From Cupriavidus pauculus (lineage in GTDB: Bacteria > Pseudomonadota > Gammaproteobacteria > Burkholderiales > Burkholderiaceae): a stretch of 64,000 nucleotides of DNA. Below are positions 43,819 to 53,435 of this stretch, in pieces. Every line of letters starts with the position of its first letter. Within the stretch, counting starts at the first letter, position 1. Both the position numbers and the translations under genes were made by a program. The stretch covers positions 107,861 through 171,860 of the forward strand of contig NZ_PJRP01000007.1 in assembly GCF_002858765.1 (NCBI RefSeq). The letters are read 5' to 3'. The notes beneath the pieces are model-generated. The model ran no database searches, was not told where the DNA came from, and saw only the letters and a list, made by a program, of their open reading frames with translations.

Positions 43819-45783
43819 ATGAACGAAGTTATCGCCAGGTCAGGCCGACGCAAGTCGAAAGTCAAGGTCCAGTCCGCTTCGACGCCGCTGGACCATGCCG
43901 CCGTTGCACGCCAGGACGCGGAGCGACAGCGCCAGATGCGTGCGCTGATTGCGCTTGGCCGAGAACGTGGCTACCTCACCCACGCCGACATCAACGATCA
44001 CCTGCCTGGCAACTTTGCACAGACGGCGGCGATCGAGACCATCGTCAGTACGTTCAACGATATGGGGGTGTCGGTCTACGAACAAGCGCCGGACGCCGAA
44101 AGCTTGCTGTTGAATGACAACCGGCAAACTGTGGCATCCGACGACCACGCCAACGAAGAGGTCGAAGCCGCGCTCTCAACCGTTGACTCCGAGTTCGGCC
44201 GCACGACTGACCCGTTGCGCATGTACATGCGGGAGATGGGTGCAAGGACACTTCTGACCCGCGCCGGCGAAGTCGAGATCGCTAAACGCATAGAAAGCGG
44301 TCTGCAGGACATGATTCAGGCGATCGCCGCATGCCCTTCAGTCGTATCCATCATTCTTGCCGACGTGGACCGCATCGTTACCGGCGACCTGTGCATCGAC
44401 GAACTGGTCGATGGCATCACCGATGACCTCGAAGAAAACGAAGTCTCGCCAGATGCTGAGGCAATGAAGGTCGAACCGGACATTGAAGCTTCAGACGAGG
44501 ATTCGGATGACAAGGACAGCAATGAAACGGAGACTGCCGTTGACACGGAGAAAGCAACCGCTGCCCGCTTGGCGCAACTGACTGCTGACAGTCTCGTGAT
44601 TTTCGAGCGCGTGCGTGCGCTATTCCAGCGTTTACCGGACATACCCACGACGGAGACGGCCAGTACTGAAGGGATCACTCGCACGCGTGCAGAGATCCAG
44701 CGCGAACTCGCGCCAATCCGTTTCACGGCCAAGACCATCGATCGCCTGTGTGCCAGCGTGCACGAACAGGTGACCGAGGTCCGTGCGATCGAGCGCAGCA
44801 TCCTGGAAATTGCTGTCGAACGTTGCGACATGCCGCGAGAGGCATTTATCAAATCATTCCCGGGCTACGAAACTGACCTGGCATGGACCACACTTGCTGC
44901 CGGCGCTTCGCAGCAATATGGTGCGGCGCTCGAGCGGCATCTACCTGCCATCCAGATCAGCCAGCGCAGACTCATCGATATTGAGAAAAAGGCTGCGCTG
45001 TCGCTCCTTCAACTCAAACAGATTAACCGCCAGATGGGCGCCGCGGAATCGAAAATGCGCGAGGCCAAGCAGGCCATGATCGAGGCGAATCTCCGCCTCG
45101 TGATTTCGATTGCCAAGAAATACATGAACCGCGGCATGCAGTTCCTGGATCTGATCCAGGAAGGCAATATTGGCCTGATGAAGGCGGTGGACAAGTATGA
45201 ATACCGCCGCGGCTGGAAGTTCTCGACTTATGCCACCTGGTGGGTCCGGCAGGCTGTCACTCGCGCGCTTGCCGATCAGGGCCGGACAATTCGGGTCCCC
45301 GTCCACATGTCCGTCGCGATCAACAAGCTGAACCGACTGTCGCATGAAATCTTGCAGCAGACTGGAACGAAGGCGGATACCATCATGCTCGCCCAACGCA
45401 TGGAGATGTCCGAGCAGAAAGTGCGCGACATACTTGGGTTCGCAAAGCAGCCCATCTCGCTCGAGACACCTGTGGGAGACGAAGCCGACACAACGCTGGG
45501 CGACATGATCGAGGACGTGTCCTTGCATTCGCCGTCCGAGGTCGCAATCCACGCGGATTTGCGTGCGGAAATCGACGCCGCACTTAAAGAATTATCGCCG
45601 CGCGAGGCCCAAGTGATTCAGATGCGATTCGGAATTGATATGCCCTCTGCGCATACGCTGGAAGAAGTGGGCAAGAAAATTGGCGTCACGCGCGAACGGA
45701 TCCGACAAATTGAGGCCATCGCCATGCGCAAGCTCAAGCATCCCAGTCGCTCAGCCACCTTGCGACTGTTTCTCGATCGCTGA
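43819..45783 (+). CDS. rpoD: RpoD-type primary-like sigma factor (paralogue)
   Basis: 654 residues from the ATG at 43819; an earlier in-frame extension is unlikely. Region 1.1 is at about 30-90 (GRERGYLTHADINDHLP), region 1.2 at about 130-165 (DPLRMYMREMGARTLLTRAGE), an acidic non-conserved region at about 205-260, regions 2.1-2.4 near 415-490 (NLRLVISIAKKYMNRGMQFL, then YATWWVRQAVTRALADQGRT), region 3, and region 4.2 at about 615-640 (TLEEVGKKIGVTRERIRQIE). All core parts of a sigma-70 are present. Shorter and more divergent than usual housekeeping RpoD, so it is likely an extra copy. A terminator follows at 45815. Confidence 0.9.
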   Translation: MNEVIARSGRRKSKVKVQSASTPLDHAAVARQDAERQRQMRALIALGRERGYLTHADINDHLPGNFAQTAAIETIVSTFNDMGVSVYEQAPDAESLLLNDNRQTVASDDHANEEVEAALSTVDSEFGRTTDPLRMYMREMGARTLLTRAGEVEIAKRIESGLQDMIQAIAACPSVVSIILADVDRIVTGDLCIDELVDGITDDLEENEVSPDAEAMKVEPDIEASDEDSDDKDSNETETAVDTEKATAARLAQLTADSLVIFERVRALFQRLPDIPTTETASTEGITRTRAEIQRELAPIRFTAKTIDRLCASVHEQVTEVRAIERSILEIAVERCDMPREAFIKSFPGYETDLAWTTLAAGASQQYGAALERHLPAIQISQRRLIDIEKKAALSLLQLKQINRQMGAAESKMREAKQAMIEANLRLVISIAKKYMNRGMQFLDLIQEGNIGLMKAVDKYEYRRGWKFSTYATWWVRQAVTRALADQGRTIRVPVHMSVAINKLNRLSHEILQQTGTKADTIMLAQRMEMSEQKVRDILGFAKQPISLETPVGDEADTTLGDMIEDVSLHSPSEVAIHADLRAEIDAALKELSPREAQVIQMRFGIDMPSAHTLEEVGKKIGVTRERIRQIEAIAMRKLKHPSRSATLRLFLDR

Positions 45784-45812
45784 GCAAGGGCAAGAACCTC
45801 AAGCGCATGTAG

Positions 45813-45841
45813 CGCGGTGACGCACCGTCGCGATATTTTTC
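45813..45841 (+). terminator. Terminator after the rpoD paralogue
   Basis: CGGTG (45815-45819) pairs with CACCG (45823-45827), extended by flanking GC pairs, and is followed by ATATTTTTCG. It lies about 30 bp after the rpoD stop. Confidence 0.6.
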
Positions 45842-45851
45842 GTAGAAGCCA

Positions 45852-46022
45852 CTAGCGCGGAAAGTCCTCGTAATACGTCACAAGCGCGAACAGGCCAGAA
45901 AAGGCGTGTTGACACGCCTCGCAGACATATTCCTGGTGAATGGTTGTTGGCCCCACTGCGCAGGCGCCGTACGTAATACGTGTCGACTCACAGCGCGGGC
46001 ACAGGATGGTTTGGGTAGCCAT
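45852..46022 (-). CDS. Small zinc-ribbon protein
   Basis: 56 residues from the ATG at 46022, with GAGAG shortly upstream. Two C-x-x-C pairs (CPRC near the N-terminus and CEAC about residue 36) spaced 25 residues apart are a zinc ribbon, as in TFIIS-like or Com-type folds. It ends FSGLFALVTYYEDFPR. A nucleic-acid or protein contact role is possible; no family recognised. It converges with rpoD. Confidence 0.65.
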   Translation of the reverse strand: MATQTILCPRCESTRITYGACAVGPTTIHQEYVCEACQHAFSGLFALVTYYEDFPR

Positions 46023-46370
46023 CACTCTCGCCTTCCATTGGTCTTCGTCGAGCATAGCGGTTTCGCTTAGTCGTGCGCTGAGCCGTGGTGGTGGCCAAGC
46101 AGTCGGCCGAGGCCAACTTCGACGTCACGATGGATGAGAATAGCTATCATCCTCGTCGCAAGCCGGCCGAGTCCATGCGGCAGCCGTCGACTGAGCTGGC
46201 GACAGCGCCTGATGCGCCAGCGATTGCAGTGTTGCGTCGCCAGCCGGGGCTTGTCTCTCGCCATGTTGCGTCGCATCCATGCCATTCACGCTGTCTTCCT
46301 CATCGGCCATTTAGAGAACGATGGTGGTTGCAGTAGGCAAGCCACTGGGTTCAAGCGGCTGAAGAATCTG
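46023..46370. other. Intergenic region, nothing recognised
   Basis: About 350 bp. Frames on both strands are short and unnatural; no hairpin with a T-run was seen. Confidence 0.35.
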
Positions 46371-46643
46371 TCATTGCAGATCCATCATCACGTCAACGAC
46401 GCGTCTGCCGAAGTCCAGAGCGGCCTGTTCCGCCGCTTCTCGCGTGAAGTAATCATACTTTTCGCGATCGCCGCCACCGTAATCCATCTCCGCTGATGGA
46501 AATCGACCCCGGCCGATGCCAACGATATAACTCCATTTCGGTCCGGGCGCGGAGCCAGCAGGTTCTGGCGCGAGCTTGAAAGCGAAGGCATGCACAAACA
46601 TACCGCGATGACATTGGGACGTCCATCGGACGGCGTCTCTCAT
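46371..46643 (-). CDS. Small hypothetical protein
   Basis: 90 residues from the ATG at 46643, chosen because GGGAG lies 7 nt upstream; a TTG at 46673 is the longer option. Natural-looking beta then helix: FVHAFAFKLAPEPAGSAPG, KWSYIVGIGRGRFPSAEM, DYGGGDREKYDYFTREAAEQ and a C-terminal helix. No family recognised with certainty. Cytoplasmic. Confidence 0.6.
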   Translation of the reverse strand: MRDAVRWTSQCHRGMFVHAFAFKLAPEPAGSAPGPKWSYIVGIGRGRFPSAEMDYGGGDREKYDYFTREAAEQAALDFGRRVVDVMMDLQ

Positions 46644-47441
46644 TTTTGTCTCCCGCAATGGTCCGTTGTGCAACAGCGGTACTCAGTCCGCGCTCGACGC
46701 GAGCTCCGCAGTTTCTTCGCATCATACCGTGATGCAAACGTTCAAATTTCGTCCGAATGGCTACCGATTCGTACATCGGCAAATTCCAACGACCAGACAG
46801 TCACTCATTTGAGTTACGTCATCACAGTCCGTTTGGATGATTCCGACACAGGTCGTCGTTCGATATAGTCATTCCACGGACGGGTTAGCCCCGCGCCACC
46901 CGTCTAGTTCTGTTCTACCAACCCGCCGCATGGCGGGTTCTTTTTTGCCTTGCTAATGCCCGCCGGCGGCTTGCTGAGTATTGCCACGAGATGCACAGCG
47001 GCATCTCTCTCCGATGTGCCTGAATAGCCATTCGGGAGCGAAGTCCATAGAGACGGCCCGGTGACCAGCCGTTTGCGATCGTCGGTTTGTGGCGCGCATG
47101 ACCGACGGTTCTATCCCCTTTACGACGCCCACGCTGAATGTCGACAGCCCTCCGCTGATTCGCCAGTTCCACACATCGGCAGATAAGACGCGTAGCCTAG
47201 TCCTGTTACCTCGGGGCGAGTGGGACGAGGCTTAGCTGGAAACTCGGCGCGCGCACTTTCCTTTCCTTTTCCCTACCGAATCGTTGTGCAATGCCCCGAT
47301 GAAAAGGCCCCTTCCACAGCGACCGCAGGAACGGGCGTTCAGCAATCGCAGCGGGCCTGGACTCGCTAATCTGCAACGAGCCCTGCATCTGACCAAGGAG
47401 GCGACCTGGTCAAATCGCCCCTTCGCCCTGCCCGGCCCGGC
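46644..47441. other. Long intergenic region with an orphan terminator
   Basis: About 800 bp. The terminator at 46920-46946 is the only clear element. No protein gene ends just before it on the plus strand, so a short RNA is possible. Other frames look like chance. Confidence 0.45.
46920..46946 (+). terminator. Rho-independent terminator without an upstream protein gene
   Basis: AACCCGCC (46920-46927), loop GCAT, GGCGGGTT (46932-46939), then CTTTTTT. It is a textbook plus-strand terminator. Confidence 0.75.
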
Positions 47442-47795
47442 TCAGGACAAGCATTCCGCGGTGTCTCGCACATCGCTGCGCGCGCCGTCGGTGAAGCCAT
47501 CGCGCGAGCTGATGCGACCGCCATCCGTGTAAGGATCGGGCTTGCGCAGCCCGTCTCGGTACGGATCAAAGCCACGGACCGCGCACACAGAACGGCCCTG
47601 TTGCGCGACCACGGGCAACATGGTGGCGTCGGTGATCGGGCGATGCGCACCGTCGCTAAAGACGTCGCGCTGACCGTTGTGTCCCGAAGCGCCAACGATC
47701 AGCGCGTCAGCAAATGCACCGGCGTGGGCAGTCTGGCTGAGCCCGGGGGCAAATACGACAGCGGCAAGCAGGGTCTTGGCAAGAATCTTAAGCAT
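47442..47795 (-). CDS. Secreted protein with DGxxDGAR-type repeats
   Basis: 117 residues from the ATG at 47795 (TTGGAG 8 nt upstream). A signal peptide (ILAKTLLAAVVFAPGLSQTAHA) precedes a mature part with repeated short motifs: DVFSDGAH, DPYRDGL, DPYTDGGR and DGFTDGAR. Such small D-G rich repeat proteins are frequent in Cupriavidus-like genomes. The pattern resembles calcium-binding loops but this is not shown. Two Cys are present (VCAVRG and near the end). Confidence 0.7.
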   Translation of the reverse strand: MLKILAKTLLAAVVFAPGLSQTAHAGAFADALIVGASGHNGQRDVFSDGAHRPITDATMLPVVAQQGRSVCAVRGFDPYRDGLRKPDPYTDGGRISSRDGFTDGARSDVRDTAECLS

Positions 47796-48015
47796 TGCAA
47801 TCTCCAACAGGGGTGTCGACGGCGTTGCCGCGACGACCTTCCTCGTGCAGGCGATCAGCTTCTGAACGGCACGAATCGCACGAGATCGCCTCTGCCGTGC
47901 AAGCCGTTTGCGCAGGCGCGCGCTGGCTGCCATCCCATCGTGGCCGCAGCATCGCGCCGAACTTCTGGATCAGGGGATAACGGGTACCGATACCCCGTGT
48001 TGCTAGCGTGTTAAG

Positions 48016-49401
48016 TCAGGCCGCTCTGATGTTCTGATTTACGCGGAACAAGTTGGCCGGATCGTATTTGCGCTTGATCTCCGCCAGTCGCCCATAGTTG
48101 TCGCGATAGGACGCCTTCACGTTGTCATTGCCCTCATCCATCATCATGTTGATGTAGCCACCGCCAGCAGAGTGCGGATGCAGCGCCAACCAGTAGTCCT
48201 TCGCCCACTGCACGATGCGATCATTGTTGGCTGGATCGGGATCTACGCCGACAATCACGCTGGCAAAGTTGGCATCGCGGTAGCTGAAGGCCGTTTCGTC
48301 GCATCCGGCGCGATGCGCTGCGCCATTGATCGGATACAGATGCATGGTCGAGTGCATCGAAGGCAATTGCTGCCCGTACTTGATGTGCAGATCAATGGCC
48401 TGGTCGCTTAGGTCGCTGACAAAGTCAGCTTTCCAGTACCACTGCAAGCCCGCCGGATACAGCCCATCGAACAGGCTCTGTAAGGCTGGCCAGGGGATTG
48501 GCCCGGCAAAGTCCACAGCTGACGGCATGGCCTCGCGAATTGGACGGAAATGCGTTTCGGCCTGATCGAGTGGGCCGGTGTAGCACCACACGACGGCGCA
48601 CATCTTCTGCAGGTGGACTTCATCCGGGAAGGGCGCTGCGGGCGGTACTGTGACGAAACCAAACCAGCCATTGATGTCCTGCGGCGCGCTCAGGATGAAG
48701 TCCCGCCACCATTTCATCAGCTCGCGTGCCTGCTCCATCGGCCAAAGCATCGGTCCGCCATAGACGGTGGAAACGGGATGCGCCTTGAACTCAAACGACG
48801 TCACCACGCCGAAGTTGCCACCGCCGCCTCGCAACGCCCAGAACAGATCGGCGTTTTGGTCTTCGCTCGCGGTAACGATGCGCCCGTCCGCCAGCACAAC
48901 CTCGGCACTGAGCAGATTGTCGATCGTCAGGCCGTAGGCGCGGCTGAGGTAGCCGATGCCGCCGCCGAGGGTCAGTCCGCCCACGCCAGTGGTCGAGATG
49001 AAGCCACTCGGTGTCGTCATCCCATAGGCACTGGCAGCGTGGTCCACATCGCCCCAGGTGCAGCCACCGCCAACCCGCAGCGTCTTACGCTGGGCATCGA
49101 CAAACACACTCTTCATGGGCGACAGGTCGATTACCAGTCCGCCGTCGCATGTGCCGAGCCCGGCCCCATTGTGCGCTCCCCCACGCACGGCCAGCAGCAT
49201 CCCGCCGTCGCGTGCGGCGTTCACCGCCGCGACGACGTCCGAAACATCGACGCAGCGCGCGATGATCGCGGGGCGCTTGTCGATCATTCCGTTGTACACG
49301 GCACGTGCCTGATCGTAAGCCGCGTCGCCCGGCTGAATCAGTTGTCCCCGAAAATGCACTTTCAGTGCGGTTGCGACGGGTTCGCTCAACGAAGCTTCCA
49401 T
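48016..49401 (-). CDS. FAD-linked oxidase, berberine-bridge-enzyme type
   Basis: 461 residues from the ATG at 49401, which has AGGAGG 6 nt upstream. The FAD_binding_4 (PP-loop) domain is clear: AAVNAARDGGMLLAVRGGAH, with His77 as probable covalent FAD site, then CDGGLVIDLSPM, GGLTLGGGIGYLSR and GGGGNFGVVTSFEF. The BBE C-terminal block NYWLALHPHSAGGGYINMMMD-like and YGRLAEIKRKYDPANLFRVN end the protein. It oxidises an alcohol, sugar or amine with O2. It is 80 bp downstream of the big regulator. Confidence 0.9.
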   Translation of the reverse strand: MEASLSEPVATALKVHFRGQLIQPGDAAYDQARAVYNGMIDKRPAIIARCVDVSDVVAAVNAARDGGMLLAVRGGAHNGAGLGTCDGGLVIDLSPMKSVFVDAQRKTLRVGGGCTWGDVDHAASAYGMTTPSGFISTTGVGGLTLGGGIGYLSRAYGLTIDNLLSAEVVLADGRIVTASEDQNADLFWALRGGGGNFGVVTSFEFKAHPVSTVYGGPMLWPMEQARELMKWWRDFILSAPQDINGWFGFVTVPPAAPFPDEVHLQKMCAVVWCYTGPLDQAETHFRPIREAMPSAVDFAGPIPWPALQSLFDGLYPAGLQWYWKADFVSDLSDQAIDLHIKYGQQLPSMHSTMHLYPINGAAHRAGCDETAFSYRDANFASVIVGVDPDPANNDRIVQWAKDYWLALHPHSAGGGYINMMMDEGNDNVKASYRDNYGRLAEIKRKYDPANLFRVNQNIRAA

Positions 49402-49520
49402 GGTTGCCTCCTGTCCGGCTGTATGCAGGAGTTTTAGCAACCTCGGCGTTTCGAAAGCGTTAGGTGAACCGTTACATGGGGGATTCCGCCTCCCTTCAGC
49501 GCGCGACGGTCGCGCCTTAA

Positions 49521-52500
49521 CTAACGCGCGAGTAACACCCGCGCCTTAACGATGTCGGGCTGATCGAAGCCCTCAGAGAATCGCGCAAGCGCCGCTTCGA
49601 CTACCTCATGCGAAGTGGTGTGCCCTTGGGAGGCGCGTAGCGTTGTCCAGGACAGCGTGGCGCGCAATTCCAGCGGGAGCGCGCCTTGGGCTGTGGCGAT
49701 GTCGATGGCGTTGCGCAGCGATGACTCGGCTTCGGCAAGGTTGGCACTGCTGCGTAGCAGCAATTCACCGCGCAGACGGTGCAACTCAGCGTCCACCCAG
49801 TGCTCGCCAGTGCGACCGGCGCATTCGAACGCCTGATCCAAGGCCGCCAAGGCAGCCTCGGTCTCGCCGATGTCGCCCAAGCATTCAGCCAGCAAAGCCA
49901 GATAGAGGGGCAGACGCAGGCGTGCACCCGTCGCGTGAAATCCCGCGATCGCCGCCTGCATCGCCATCACGGCGTCGGCGCCTGGCGACCGTTTCGCGTT
50001 GCCCCAGGCGAGCAGCACGCTTGCCCAGGCGAGGTAGTACCCCACATGGTACTGATCGGCGATCTCGTGTGCCTGGCGGGCATAGGACAGTGTGAGATCG
50101 TATTCATGGCGCAGCGCATGCTGCGTCGCGAGATATGACAGCGCAAGTGCCTGGGAGAACGGGTGCGCCGCCCGGTTCGCCACCGCCAGCGCTTCGTGTC
50201 CACGCTGGATGGCCTGATCTGCCAGCCCCCTGAACCACAATGCGTGCGCCGACCACGCGGCAGCCAGCACGCCGAAGTTGGCGCCCATCAGCGACGCATG
50301 CTCGGCATGCTGGGCCTCATCATAGGCACGGTGCGCGCGTTGATACGCGGGCTCCGCTGCCGTCCAGTCGCCTTGCTGGGTCAGGCAACCCATGACATTG
50401 GTCCAAGCCATCACCGAATACGTACCGGTGTCTAGCGGCCCCAATCCAGCAATCAGTTCCTCACTCAGGCTACGTGCCTGTGCAAGTTCCGCCCTCACTG
50501 CCAGGAAGAATGAAAGGCTGACTTGGGCGCGGTGTTGCTGACTGCTGTCACCCGCCACCCGGCTCAGCTCTACCGCGCGACGCAGCGGCGCCTCCAGTTC
50601 GGGGGCTGCCCAGCCCCGGGCGATCCGAATCGGTGGCGCAAGCTCGAGTTGCAGGGCGAGCGAATGACTGGCGCGCTCCTGCGGATCGGCAATCCGGTCC
50701 GCTTGCCCCTGGCCGCGCGTCAGCAACGCAATGGCGTCGTCGTAGGCATACACACGCTGCGCAACGCCTGCCGCGCGCCGATAAAATGCCGCCGCTTGGG
50801 ATGGCAGACCTGCGTGCTCATAGTGCGAGGCGATCTGCGCGCTTGCGGCGTCGGGCGCATCGCCTGGCACCTGTTCAAGCGCTTGCCCTACGCGCAAATG
50901 CATACGGCGGCGCTGCAACGGGCTCACCTCGGCGTATGCCACGTCGCGGATTTTGTCATGGCTGAAGTCAAACGCGTGGCCTCCACTGTCAGTCTGACGA
51001 ACGATGCGCCGCCGCCACAGCTCGTCCAGCGCGTTTGCCAATGCACCCTCACCAAGGTCGCTTGCCTGAGCGAGGATATCGGTCGTGAACGCCCGTCCGA
51101 TGATGGCTGCAACCCCGACGATATCGCGGGCGCCCGGAGCAAGCTGCGACAGCCGGCTCGAAATGACGGTGTAAACCTTGGGTGGTAATTTCGACGCCAT
51201 ATCGCCCTTTGCGTCGCCAACCGACATCGTGTCGGTGCGTGCCCGCATCATTTCGACCGCAAACAGCGGGTTACCCTCGCTCTCCTTGAATAGCTGGGTT
51301 GCCTCCGTGTCGGCCAGCGGCTGGCCGAGGACCTGCGCCGCAATTTTCGCCGTTTCGGCGGCGTCGAGTGTCCCTAACGAGATCTCCATGAGTTGATCGT
51401 CACGGCGTAGCGCGTCAAGCAGCTGGGTCGCCGCGTGTCGCGGTGTGACTTCCTCCGGACGCGCGGTGGCGACGACCATGAGCCTTGACGCCATGTCGAA
51501 ACGCATCAGGAAGCGAAGCCATTCGAGCGTCTCGCCGTCGCACCATTGCACGTCATCGAGCAGCAACAGCAACGGTCCACCTTGTACCAGCACCGATCGC
51601 GCGAGTGCCTCGAAAAACCGTTGCCGCTGCCAATACTCGGTAAGCGGCGACGGCGGCGACAATCCGGATTGCTGAGTGAGAAGTTCGGGCAGCAGGCGCG
51701 TGACCTCGGTTAGCCACAGTTTGTCTAGCTTGCCGATCGCACCACTTAGGGCCGGGCTGCGGAGCCACCCGGTGACCGGCGCAAACGCGAGTTGCCCCTC
51801 GGCTGCATAGGCGCGCGAGCGCGCCACGGTGATGCCTTGCTCTTCCAAATGGAGGAGCAATTCTTCCGCCAGCCTCGATTTGCCGATGCCCGCTTCGCCC
51901 AGAATCAGGACAAACTGCTTGTCGCCCAGCTGCGTACGGTGCCAGACTTCAAGAAGCCGGCGCCATTCGCCATGTCGACCGATCATTGGGAGCATCGCAT
52001 CCCGCGGACGTTTGAGCTGCATGGCCGCGGCCTGCGCAGCCAGCCGCGCATAGGCCTCGCGCAAGGGTTCGCTGGGCAAAATTCCCAAATCCCGAGCGAG
52101 CGTCTCTACATAACTCCGATAGGCACGGATTGCCGATGCGTGATCGTGGTTCAGCGCATGCAGGCGCATGACCGCCAGGCAAGTAGGTTCACGACACGGG
52201 TCGAGCCGCTGCAACTGCTGCGTGTACTTCAACGCCTTGACATAGTCTCGCCGCGCCTCACTCAACTGACCCAGACGTACGAGCGCCTCAATGCACTGTT
52301 CGCGCAATCTCTCGCGCTCGGGGTGAATCCACTCGTCATAGCAGTTGGCCAGCAGGTCACCGCGATAGAGATCCGCGGCGTGCGTCAGCTGCTCTTCTTC
52401 TGCACCTGCGTCGGCGTGTCTCGCGGCCTTCGCTGCGGCCGCAAGCGCGCACCGAAACTGCCCCACATCTAAGTCCGGCGTCAATTCAGAAAGCCATCGC

Positions 52501-52781
52501 ACCATTTGCGCATCGGCATGGATGAACTGATCCGCATTCGGCCAAGTCTTGCGCAGTTGATGCAGAAGTTGACGCAGGGCATTACGCGCCTGCGCCTGCG
52601 AGGAATCTGGCCAGAACAGTAAGGCGAGCTGCTGCCGCGTCTGCGGTGCATCGCGATGCAGGAGAAGGCAGGCGAGCAGCGCCTGCAAGCGAGGGGAGTT
52701 TGCATTGAACAGGAGCCCATCAGCGCTGTCGAGCTGGAACTCGCCAAACAATCGCGCGGAGAATCGGACCTGCGAAGTCAT
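49521..52781 (-). CDS. Large BTAD/ATPase/TPR transcriptional activator
   Basis: 1086 residues from the ATG at 52781. The N-terminal 95 residues are an OmpR-like winged helix (RLFGEFQLDSADGLLF), followed by a bacterial transcriptional activation domain (about 100-250, ending LGILPSEPLREAYARL), an AAA/STAND-type ATPase with Walker A GEAGIGKS near 299-306 and Walker B LLLLDDVQW, and a C-terminal half of TPR-like repeats. This layout belongs to SARP/AfsR-like regulators that integrate a ligand through NTP-driven oligomerisation. It probably controls the adjacent FAD oxidase gene, downstream on the same strand. The signal is unknown. Confidence 0.87.
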   Translation of the reverse strand: MTSQVRFSARLFGEFQLDSADGLLFNANSPRLQALLACLLLHRDAPQTRQQLALLFWPDSSQAQARNALRQLLHQLRKTWPNADQFIHADAQMVRWLSELTPDLDVGQFRCALAAAAKAARHADAGAEEEQLTHAADLYRGDLLANCYDEWIHPERERLREQCIEALVRLGQLSEARRDYVKALKYTQQLQRLDPCREPTCLAVMRLHALNHDHASAIRAYRSYVETLARDLGILPSEPLREAYARLAAQAAAMQLKRPRDAMLPMIGRHGEWRRLLEVWHRTQLGDKQFVLILGEAGIGKSRLAEELLLHLEEQGITVARSRAYAAEGQLAFAPVTGWLRSPALSGAIGKLDKLWLTEVTRLLPELLTQQSGLSPPSPLTEYWQRQRFFEALARSVLVQGGPLLLLLDDVQWCDGETLEWLRFLMRFDMASRLMVVATARPEEVTPRHAATQLLDALRRDDQLMEISLGTLDAAETAKIAAQVLGQPLADTEATQLFKESEGNPLFAVEMMRARTDTMSVGDAKGDMASKLPPKVYTVISSRLSQLAPGARDIVGVAAIIGRAFTTDILAQASDLGEGALANALDELWRRRIVRQTDSGGHAFDFSHDKIRDVAYAEVSPLQRRRMHLRVGQALEQVPGDAPDAASAQIASHYEHAGLPSQAAAFYRRAAGVAQRVYAYDDAIALLTRGQGQADRIADPQERASHSLALQLELAPPIRIARGWAAPELEAPLRRAVELSRVAGDSSQQHRAQVSLSFFLAVRAELAQARSLSEELIAGLGPLDTGTYSVMAWTNVMGCLTQQGDWTAAEPAYQRAHRAYDEAQHAEHASLMGANFGVLAAAWSAHALWFRGLADQAIQRGHEALAVANRAAHPFSQALALSYLATQHALRHEYDLTLSYARQAHEIADQYHVGYYLAWASVLLAWGNAKRSPGADAVMAMQAAIAGFHATGARLRLPLYLALLAECLGDIGETEAALAALDQAFECAGRTGEHWVDAELHRLRGELLLRSSANLAEAESSLRNAIDIATAQGALPLELRATLSWTTLRASQGHTTSHEVVEAALARFSEGFDQPDIVKARVLLAR

Positions 52782-53435
52782 GGTGGAGTCCAATACGGCT
52801 ACGAGGCGATGGACGAACTCCTATTGGCAGCAAGCGGAGCGCACTGCATCAGCGCTTGTGCGGGAACTAACTCCCCACCACGCGCGAGAACCATTTGTGA
52901 CTATACGCGCGTTGCGGAGTCGCAACCGACCAACATTGAGGCGAGCCGATCACTTCCTTTCCCGCAAACACTCTGCCACATATACGGTTTGTACCAGCTT
53001 CGCTCCGCCTCGAGCTTACGTCGACTCTCCATTTTTCGAAAAATCGCCCTGGCAGTGCGTGGCACGGTGACGGCGCAGCGCTGCTACGCGAGCAATGACA
53101 GACGGCTTGGAGCGACGGACGGCTTGAGCCCGTCTTGTTGACAAATGCAGAAGCGAGCGGCGCTCGCTCCTGTCTGTCACGATTGGGATGAATCGTTTTA
53201 CGTCATCAAAGGGGGGATGTGCCAGAGGAGAATTTTTCTCCACATGGCGTCCAATGCAAACGCATCGGCGGATCAGGAAAAGCCATGGCTGCGCACGGCT
53301 GCTAATTTGATATGGCGCCTGGCGGCTGTATTCGGGCGACTAGATCGTCAAAGCTGTCATCGCGCGGCGATGATTCATAGTCCGCCTTACGCAGACAAGG
53401 CCACGTGCATCTCAATCTAGGTCACCCCACCGAAC
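52782..53435. other. Intergenic region, mostly featureless
   Basis: About 650 bp. A palindrome GCGAGCG-G-CGCTCGC is at 53153-53167 and the word GACGGCTTG occurs twice near 53100-53125. A 91-residue frame (53145-53420) has no ribosome site or recognisable content. No gene is called. Confidence 0.4.

Noticed and set aside
46800..46946. tRNA or tmRNA before the terminator
   Set aside because: No cloverleaf, T-loop GTTCRANNC or mature CCA end was found.
47279..47319. Possible third copy of the dispersed repeat (AATCGTTGTGCA ... TTCCACAG)
   Set aside because: The spacing is 33 bp instead of 50-51 and only partial words match, so chance is likely.
53145..53420. 91-residue plus-strand frame upstream of the NERD gene
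   Set aside because: No ribosome site, mixed composition and no recognisable motif.
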